From NCBI GenBank assembly GCA_041749815.1, contig JBGTAR010000216.1:1-7126 (forward strand): DNA of 7,126 nt, in the 5' to 3' direction. The first letter of the stretch is position 1. Each line of letters begins with the position of its first letter. The DNA is from JAJTZA01 sp041749815. Lineage in GTDB: Bacteria > Verrucomicrobiota > Verrucomicrobiia > Chthoniobacterales > Terrimicrobiaceae. This document shows, piece after piece, positions 1-5,331 of this stretch. Under the pieces are notes generated by a model that was given only the letters and a program-made list of their open reading frames with translations, did not search any database and was not told the origin of the DNA. The translations under genes and the position numbers were made by a program.

Positions 1-723
1 TTTGATGATGAGGCGGACAATTCGCTCAAGGGCCGTTGTTACGGACGCACGGCGGCTGAGGTGATCGAAAAGGCCAGCCTGTTTAATGAGGCGTTGCGAT
101 CCGGTGGAATTCTCAGTTGTGGGAAACATTTTCCGGGATACACCTGCGCCGGCCTGGATCCGCACCACGAACTCCCCCGGATCGAACGCTCACGCGACGA
201 ACTCGAGGCCCATGAACTGGCAGTGTTCCGTCATTTTTCCAATGCTGTGGATAGTATGATGATTGGGCATATCACGATCTCCGGATTGGAGCCCGGAGGA
301 CCACCGGCCTCGCTTTCACCCGCAATGATCAAGGACCTGCTCCGTGGGGAACTGGGGTTTGAAGGGTTGGTGATGACGGATGACCTCGACATGGGGGCGA
401 TCTTGAATCATTTCGGATTTGAGGAGACCATGAGACGCGGGTTGGCTGCCGGGAATGACCTCCTCATGATTTGTCATCGTGTGGAACTGGCCATGAAAGG
501 ACGGGAGGTTTTGGAAGCACTGGCTCCGAAGGAGCTGGAGGATTCGCTGGGTCGGGTTGCTGCGTTCAAGACCAGGCTGGCGCCACCGACTCCCTTCAGT
601 GAAGAAGCTTTTCATGAGGTGGACTCCGAGATTTATGCCCTGCGTGTTGCGACCCTTGGCGAAGAACTCGCAGCAATCCCAAGCCCCGAGGATGGTAAAC
701 GTTCTCCCGTGGAGATGTATTAA
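1..723 (+). CDS. nagZ: Beta-N-acetylhexosaminidase, GH3 family (NagZ-like), 5'-truncated by the window edge
   Basis: The frame is open from base 1, so the gene begins upstream; 240 C-terminal residues are visible. NagZ-type enzymes remove N-acetylglucosamine from muropeptides during peptidoglycan recycling, or act on related beta-GlcNAc glycosides. The visible part shows the GH3 signature GKHFPG (codons 121-138) followed by a loop holding the D-x-H pair (D at 157, H at 163) that serves as the acid/base in NagZ. Next come MMIGHI, the LSPAMIKDLLRGELGF helix, and LVMTDDLDMGAI, where the first D (379-381) is the expected nucleophile. The loop is slightly atypical: Tyr replaces the second His of the usual KHFPGHG, and it contains a Cys. 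No C-terminal GH3 domain follows, as expected for single-domain NagZ. The stop lies 2 bp before purD, suggesting co-transcription. Substrate specificity, and any signal peptide, cannot be judged without the N-terminus. Confidence 0.85.
   Translation, partial: FDDEADNSLKGRCYGRTAAEVIEKASLFNEALRSGGILSCGKHFPGYTCAGLDPHHELPRIERSRDELEAHELAVFRHFSNAVDSMMIGHITISGLEPGGPPASLSPAMIKDLLRGELGFEGLVMTDDLDMGAILNHFGFEETMRRGLAAGNDLLMICHRVELAMKGREVLEALAPKELEDSLGRVAAFKTRLAPPTPFSEEAFHEVDSEIYALRVATLGEELAAIPSPEDGKRSPVEMY
711..714 (+). promoter_or_regulatory. Ribosome binding site of purD
   Basis: GGAG lies inside the last codons of the nagZ-like gene, 11 nt before the ATG at 726. The spacing is slightly long but workable. 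Its position within the upstream gene fits translation of purD from a shared transcript. Confidence 0.5.
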
Positions 724-725
724 TC

Positions 726-1991
726 ATGAAAATCCTGATTATTGGCTCCGGGGGACGCGAGCACGCCCTGACATGGAAAATCGCCCAATCGCCACGCGCC
801 GGTCAGATCTTTGTTGCTCCGGGAAATGGCGGGACCTCGTCCCTGGCAATAAATGTTCCCATCCCTGCCTCGGACATTTCGGGGTTGGTAAAATTTGCCA
901 GGCAGGAACAAATCGACCTGACCATTGTGGGACCGGACGACTGCCTGGCGGCCGGGGTTGCAGACGCCTTCGAAACCGAAGGTTTGCGCATTTTTGGCCC
1001 CAAAAAAGAAGCCGCCCGACTGGAATCCTCAAAAGCCTTTGCGAAAGACTTTATGAAGCGTCACGGCATTCCCGCAGCGGATTCCTGGGAATTCGATGAT
1101 AGCATGAAGGCCCATGCCTGGTGCCGGAAGGCTCCCTATCCGTTGGTCGTCAAGGCGGATGGACTGGCACTCGGCAAAGGTGTCATCATCGCTCAAAATC
1201 CGCTGGAGGCAGCCATGGCAATCCATCAATGCATGGACCTTGCCGCCTTCGGAGCGGCTGGCAAAAAAATTATCATCGAGGAATTTCTTGAGGGCCCTGA
1301 GTGTTCCATTCACGCCATCATCGATGGCTCCGGATATCTGGCCTTCCCTGATGCCCGGGATCACAAACGGGCTTATGATGGGGATCTTGGGCCCAATACC
1401 GGCGGGATGGGCACCATCTCACCCAGTGGGACGCTGGATGGGGCTCTTTGGCAGCGGGTTCATGAAGAAATTCTCAAACCTTTTGTTGCGGGCTTGCGGG
1501 CGGATAACATCGCATTTCGCGGCATGCTTTTTCCCGGACTGATGCTTACCAAAGATGGCCCAAAAGTGTTGGAATTTAACTGCCGCTTCGGGGATCCCGA
1601 GACGCAGGTTCTCCTCCGGCGTTTGGACAGCGATCTTTTGGATCTGCTGGAGGCCGCCTTGGAAGACCGCGTGAGCGAACAAACCCCCCAATGGAGCGAC
1701 AAGGCCGCGTGTTGTGTGGTCATGGCATCAGGCGGTTATCCGGGGCCATACAAAACCGGCAACCCAATCCGAGGGCTCGCTGAAGCTGCCTCCAACCCTG
1801 ATGTGGTGGTTTTTCATGCGGGCACAAAAGTCCGTGACGAGGATACGTTGACCTCCGGTGGGCGGGTCCTGGGAGTCACGTCCCTGGGAGACTGTCTGCC
1901 CAGTGCGCAAGAGACAGCCTACGCCGGCGTTGCCAGGATCTCATTTGAGGGTTGCCAGTTCCGCACAGACATTGGTGGCTCGATGCAGTGA
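726..1991 (+). CDS. purD: Phosphoribosylamine--glycine ligase (GAR synthetase)
   Basis: This cytosolic ATP-grasp enzyme joins 5-phosphoribosylamine and glycine, using ATP, to give glycinamide ribonucleotide, the second step of de novo purine synthesis. At 421 residues it matches the usual monofunctional bacterial length; no PurM or PurN domain is fused. The N-terminus has the family hallmark GSGGREHAL (residues 7-15) and APGNGG. The ATP-grasp core shows KADGLALGKGV (143-153), IEEFLEGPECS, then ARDHKRAYDGDLGPNTGGMG (about 210-229). The metal-binding signature EFNCRFGDPETQ follows from residue 283, with E283, N285 and E292 in conserved positions. The C-terminal domain has the CCVVMASGGYPGPY and FHAGT segments typical of PurD. 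The start is supported by the upstream GGAG and by the immediate MKILIIGSGG motif. The gene follows the nagZ-like gene by 2 bp, so an operon is likely, without an evident metabolic link. The 114-bp stretch after it (1992-2105) shows no clear terminator hairpin. Confidence 0.97.
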   Translation: MKILIIGSGGREHALTWKIAQSPRAGQIFVAPGNGGTSSLAINVPIPASDISGLVKFARQEQIDLTIVGPDDCLAAGVADAFETEGLRIFGPKKEAARLESSKAFAKDFMKRHGIPAADSWEFDDSMKAHAWCRKAPYPLVVKADGLALGKGVIIAQNPLEAAMAIHQCMDLAAFGAAGKKIIIEEFLEGPECSIHAIIDGSGYLAFPDARDHKRAYDGDLGPNTGGMGTISPSGTLDGALWQRVHEEILKPFVAGLRADNIAFRGMLFPGLMLTKDGPKVLEFNCRFGDPETQVLLRRLDSDLLDLLEAALEDRVSEQTPQWSDKAACCVVMASGGYPGPYKTGNPIRGLAEAASNPDVVVFHAGTKVRDEDTLTSGGRVLGVTSLGDCLPSAQETAYAGVARISFEGCQFRTDIGGSMQ

Positions 1992-2105
1992 ACATCCTGT
2001 TAAAATGCTGCCGCAGGGGGGTAACAGAAAAAAAATCCTCAAGGCTGGACCGTCTTTTCTCTGGTTTCCATCCCATGATTTCTGAGAGACTATCCAGTTC
2101 CCGAA

Positions 2106-5100
2106 ATGACATCGCCACGCAAACAATTTCCATTTCCCGAATTCGAATCCCGCTGGCAGGCCCGGTGGCTTGAGGAGGGGGCGTTCCGTTGCCCCAATCC
2201 CGGGGATCCGGATTTTAAGGCCTCAAAGCCAAAGTATTATGTGCTGGATATGTTTCCGTATCCAAGTGGGGACGGGTTGCATGTGGGTCATGTTGAAGGC
2301 TACACCGCCACGGACATCATCGCCCGAAGCAAGCGGATGCAAGGATTCAATGTGCTGCATCCGATGGGCTGGGATGCGTTCGGGCTGCCGGCCGAGCAGT
2401 ACGCCATTCGCACCGGCCGTCATCCCCGGGAAACCACCAACCGGAATATCGCGAATTTTCGCGCCCAACTTCAGTCCCTGGGGTTCAGTTATGATTGGTC
2501 TCGGGAAATCAGCACCACGCACCCTGAATATTTTCGGTGGACCCAATGGATTTTTCTTCAGCTCTACAATTCGTGGTTTAATCCTGATTCGCAAAAAGCG
2601 GAACCCATAACCACCTATTCCGGCAATGATCCTGACGCCGTGCGTTTGGCTTACGTGGCTGAGGTGCCGGTGAATTGGTGTCCGGAGCTGGGCACGGTGC
2701 TAGCAAATGAGGAAGTGGTGGATGGAAAGAGCGAGGTGGGGGGATTTGCCGTGGAGCGTCGTCCCTTGCGTCAGTGGATGCTTCGCATCACCGCCTATTC
2801 GGACCGGCTTTTGGAAGGCCTGGATGCCCTGGACTGGCCGGAGGGGGTCAAGCTTCTTCAGCGCAATTGGATTGGGCGAAGTGAGGGGGCTTCAGTGCGA
2901 TTTCCGGTTTCGAAGACGGATTTCCATATCGAAGTCTTCACGACACGCCCCGACACACTTTTTGGGGCAACCTATGTGGTACTCTCGCCCGAACACTCTT
3001 TGGTGGCCAAAATCACCACGGCAGAACAGGCGGAAGACGTTTCGAATTATCAAAAGAAGATTTCTTCAAAATCCGATCTCGAGCGCACCGAATTATCCAA
3101 AGAAAAAACTGGCGTCTTCACTGGTGCCTTTGCGGTGAATCCTGCCAACGGAGAACAGGTGCCAGTCTGGATTGCGGACTATGTGCTGCTCAGTTACGGC
3201 ACGGGTGCCATCATGGCTGTTCCAGCACATGATGAGCGGGATTTCGAATTTGCAAACACGTTTGGGTTGCCGGTTCGTGAGGTGGTAAGGCCGATAGGCC
3301 CAGGGGGCACGGGCGTCCCGCCCGTGATCCAACAAACCCCCTTCTTAGAAAAAGACAGAGAAATCGAAATCCATGAACGGAATTTGCCGCACTGGCAGCA
3401 GGATTCAAAATGCTACTTTGTGACATGGCGGCTGGCGGACAGTTTACCCGCTGAACTTTTAAGTCAGTGGAAAGCTGAAGCCGACATTTGGCTTGCCTCA
3501 AAATCATTACCCCTCTCCACTGAGGAGGAACTTGAATATCATAGACTTTTTTCTGATCGGATCGAAGAGTCTTTGGATCAAGGGAGCGGTTCGTGCCTGC
3601 TTAAAGAGCCTAGATTGGCTGACATTGTAGAAAACGCACTGCGACATTTTGACGGAAATCGGTATGACCTTAATGCTTTTGTGGTCATGCCAAATCATGT
3701 TCATGTGCTTTTCGTATTGCATGAAGGCGAGGACTTATCCCATGTCATCCACAGTTGGAAGAGTTTCTCGGCTCACGAACTCAATAAGGCAACCGGCAAG
3801 TCTGGAGCAGTTTGGCAAGAGGAATATTTTGATCGTATTGTCAGAGATGAAAGGCATTTTTCGCGTTTGGTGACCTATATTGAGAATAATCCAACTAAGG
3901 CAGGACTAAAGGATGTTCAGGCCCACACGGGCGGGACGCCCGTGCCCCCTGGACTTTCCGTGCCACTCGGATCACAGGCCATTTGTTTTTCCGGGGAGGG
4001 GGAGGCCGTCAATTCCGGATTTTTTGATGGCCTGTCAACGCCTGAAGCCAAGGAGGCCATGCTCCATTTTTTGGAAGAGCAGGGGAGTGGGGTCAAGACG
4101 GTGACCACCAAGCTCAGGGATTGGTTGTTCTCGCGCCAGAGATATTGGGGGGAACCGTTTCCCGTCATTTGGGAGGACGGCCAGCATCGCCCCCTTGGCG
4201 AGCATGAGTTGCCGGTCATTCAACCCGAGATGGTTGACTTCAAACCAACCGGAACGTCTGAACCCCCGCTGGCAAAAGCCACCGAGTGGGTGGCCTACAG
4301 TGAAACGGCCCGACGAGAAACCAACACCATGCCGCAATGGGCAGGGTCCTGTTGGTATTATTTGCGGTTCTGTGATTCGCGGTTGGAAACCCGTTTTGTG
4401 GGCGAGACGGCAGAAAAATATTGGATGTCCTCCGCAGGCCATGGCGGGGTGGATCTTTATGTGGGTGGCACTGAGCATGCGGTGCTGCACCTGCTTTATG
4501 CCCGCTTCTGGCATAAGGTGCTGTTTGATTTGGGCCACGTGAGTTCCTCCGAGCCATTTTGTAAATTGGTGAATCAGGGCATGATCCTGGGGCCCGATGG
4601 ACAGAAGATGTCCAAAAGTCGCGGGAATGTCGTGACCCCAGAGCATGTGATTTCGGAGTATGGAGCGGATTCTCTCAGGCTCTACGAGATGTTCATGGGA
4701 CCGCTTGAGCAGATGAAACCCTGGAGCATGAAGGGGGTCGAGGGGGTTTATCGCTTTCTTGCGCGGGTTTGGCGTCTTGCGATGAAGGAAAATCAGGAGG
4801 GTCAGTGGGACATTTCTCCCGACCTCACAGACGTGGCACCCACGGCTTCCCAACTGAGAGTCCTGCATGCCACCATCAAAAAGGTGACCGAGGACTTTGA
4901 CGCCATGGCCTTCAACACGGCGATTGCCCAGCTGATGGTCGGCACCAACGAGTTTGTGAATGCGTCTCCACGTCCCGTGGAATCGCTTCGAATTCTTCTG
5001 CCGCTCCTGAGCCCACTGGCACCCCATCTGTCCGAGGAGCTCTGGCAGATTCTTGGCACGAAGTTTGAGGGATTTAAAGGTAATGCCTCCACGGCTCCCT

Positions 5101-5324
5101 GGCCGAGGCATGACCCCCATATTCTCGAAGTGGAAGAGATTGAGTTGATCGTGCAAATCAATGGCAAACTGAAAGACAAGCTGCGCATTGGCAAGTCGTC
5201 CCCGGAAGAGGAGGTTCTTGCGCTGGCGATGGCCTCGCCAAAAGTTCAAGAGGCGGTGACTGGCAAAACAATCGTCAAAACCATTCTGGTTCCAGGAAAG
5301 CTGGTGAACCTCGTGGTGAAGTAG
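2106..5324 (+). CDS. leuS: Leucyl-tRNA synthetase with an in-frame RAYT transposase inserted in its CP1 editing domain
   Basis: LeuRS charges tRNA-Leu and hydrolyses mischarged products in its CP1 domain. Class I motifs are complete: HVGH (59-62, in the FPYPSG...LHVGH context), WIGRSEG (255-261), the editing threonine-rich peptide TTRPDT (279-284), GTGAIMAVPAHDERD with HDERD at 375-379, SRQRYWG (from 676), and KMSKS (834-838). The C-terminal QINGKLKDKL segment closes the protein normally. At 1072 residues it is about 217 too long: residues about 399-615 are a foreign RAYT transposase flanked by inverted repeats (separate entries). Removing them leaves about 855 residues and puts KMSKS near 617, close to its place in E. 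coli LeuRS. The long leucine-specific insert before KMSKS is absent, as in many bacteria. The ATG at 2106 follows an in-frame TGA at 2076; the only purine-rich stretch upstream (GAGAGA, 2084-2089) is too distant to be a good ribosome site. Activity of the chimera is plausible but unproven. Confidence 0.95.
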   Translation: MTSPRKQFPFPEFESRWQARWLEEGAFRCPNPGDPDFKASKPKYYVLDMFPYPSGDGLHVGHVEGYTATDIIARSKRMQGFNVLHPMGWDAFGLPAEQYAIRTGRHPRETTNRNIANFRAQLQSLGFSYDWSREISTTHPEYFRWTQWIFLQLYNSWFNPDSQKAEPITTYSGNDPDAVRLAYVAEVPVNWCPELGTVLANEEVVDGKSEVGGFAVERRPLRQWMLRITAYSDRLLEGLDALDWPEGVKLLQRNWIGRSEGASVRFPVSKTDFHIEVFTTRPDTLFGATYVVLSPEHSLVAKITTAEQAEDVSNYQKKISSKSDLERTELSKEKTGVFTGAFAVNPANGEQVPVWIADYVLLSYGTGAIMAVPAHDERDFEFANTFGLPVREVVRPIGPGGTGVPPVIQQTPFLEKDREIEIHERNLPHWQQDSKCYFVTWRLADSLPAELLSQWKAEADIWLASKSLPLSTEEELEYHRLFSDRIEESLDQGSGSCLLKEPRLADIVENALRHFDGNRYDLNAFVVMPNHVHVLFVLHEGEDLSHVIHSWKSFSAHELNKATGKSGAVWQEEYFDRIVRDERHFSRLVTYIENNPTKAGLKDVQAHTGGTPVPPGLSVPLGSQAICFSGEGEAVNSGFFDGLSTPEAKEAMLHFLEEQGSGVKTVTTKLRDWLFSRQRYWGEPFPVIWEDGQHRPLGEHELPVIQPEMVDFKPTGTSEPPLAKATEWVAYSETARRETNTMPQWAGSCWYYLRFCDSRLETRFVGETAEKYWMSSAGHGGVDLYVGGTEHAVLHLLYARFWHKVLFDLGHVSSSEPFCKLVNQGMILGPDGQKMSKSRGNVVTPEHVISEYGADSLRLYEMFMGPLEQMKPWSMKGVEGVYRFLARVWRLAMKENQEGQWDISPDLTDVAPTASQLRVLHATIKKVTEDFDAMAFNTAIAQLMVGTNEFVNASPRPVESLRILLPLLSPLAPHLSEELWQILGTKFEGFKGNASTAPWPRHDPHILEVEEIELIVQINGKLKDKLRIGKSSPEEEVLALAMASPKVQEAVTGKTIVKTILVPGKLVNLVVK
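3300..3326 (+). repeat. Left REP-like inverted repeat of the RAYT element
   Basis: This 27-bp, 85% GC sequence is the exact reverse complement of 3926-3952. Its last 19 bases form a REP-type hairpin with stem CACGGGCG (3308-3315), loop TCC (3316-3318) and stem CGCCCGTG (3319-3326). A run of five G precedes it. In the leuS frame it encodes PGGTGVPPV. It is the probable recognition site of the adjacent RAYT. No GTAG tetranucleotide, typical of enterobacterial REPs, is seen beside it. Confidence 0.85.
3324..3923 (+). CDS. RAYT (REP-associated tyrosine transposase, Y1/IS200-like) reading frame embedded in leuS, without its own ATG or stop
   Basis: RAYTs are single-domain HUH nucleases that cut and join single-stranded DNA at REP hairpins. 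The frame shows the family landmarks in order: HERNLPHWQQ, then YFVTWRLADSLP near the start, a charged helical middle, ENALRHFDG, MPNHVHVL with the HUH pair H531 and H533 (LeuRS numbering), HSWKSFSAHELN, VWQEEYFDRIVRDE, and YIENNPTKAGL, whose Y591 is the candidate catalytic tyrosine. Both active-site elements are therefore present, and no frameshift or stop interrupts about 200 codons. It shares the leuS frame exactly. The first in-frame ATG is at 3687, within the HUH motif, so independent translation would need a non-ATG start such as the GTG at 3324, which lies inside the left hairpin. The C-terminus runs through the right repeat into LeuRS. Boundaries given are approximate. It is probably a passenger, though its retention intact leaves function open. 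Confidence 0.85.
3926..3952 (-). repeat. Right REP-like inverted repeat of the RAYT element
   Basis: This is the exact reverse complement of 3300-3326 over 27 bp, with the hairpin at 3926-3944 (stem CACGGGCG, loop GGA, stem CGCCCGTG) and the G-run on the opposite strand. In the leuS frame it encodes TGGTPVPPG. Identity stops sharply on both sides (3925 and 3953 mismatch their partners 3327 and 3299), which defines the shared unit. Confidence 0.85.
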
Positions 5325-5331
5325 CGGGGGA

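Larger units (their letters stand above)
3300..3952 (+). mobile_element. REP-bounded RAYT element inserted in frame within leuS
   Basis: A segment of about 650 bp separates two pieces of LeuRS that join naturally: ...REVVRPIG (ending 3299) and GLSVPLGSQAICFSGEG (from 3951). It is bounded by perfect 27-bp inverted repeats and carries one transposase reading frame. Hand counts show lower GC in the interior than in leuS: 49 of 120 bases (41%) at 3601-3720 and 23 of 60 (38%) at 3841-3900, against 58% at 2281-2340 and 57% at 4441-4500. This supports acquisition from elsewhere. The span from repeat to repeat is 653 bp, not a multiple of three. The net insertion must therefore differ by a base or two (651 bp would fit), through target-site loss or because the true ends lie slightly inside. 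I see no flanking direct repeat, which is as expected for single-strand HUH transposition. Confidence 0.85.

Noticed and set aside
557..1099. A 180-codon plus-strand frame overlapping the nagZ-like gene and purD
   Set aside because: It is a shadow in another frame across two confidently assigned genes, with an arginine- and cysteine-rich translation lacking domains.
1992..2105. Terminator or promoter between purD and leuS
   Set aside because: TAAAAT at 2001-2006 has no matching -35 box at suitable spacing, and no stable hairpin followed by T residues is visible; the purine run near 2028-2035 is A-rich, not a T tract on the coding strand.
3308..3326. The left hairpin as a Rho-independent terminator
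   Set aside because: It is a strong GC stem but lacks a T tract, sits inside an open coding frame, and has an exact inverted partner at 3926-3944, which marks it as a REP-type repeat.
3300..3952. The leuS insert as an intein
   Set aside because: No Cys or Ser splice residue at the left junction, no His-Asn at the right junction followed by Cys, Ser or Thr, and no intein or homing-endonuclease motifs. The insert has clear RAYT motifs instead.
4035..5249. A 404-codon open frame on the minus strand opposite leuS
   Set aside because: Its translation resembles no family I recognise, is low in expected domain motifs, and lies entirely opposite well-conserved LeuRS coding sequence; it is a by-product of codon bias.
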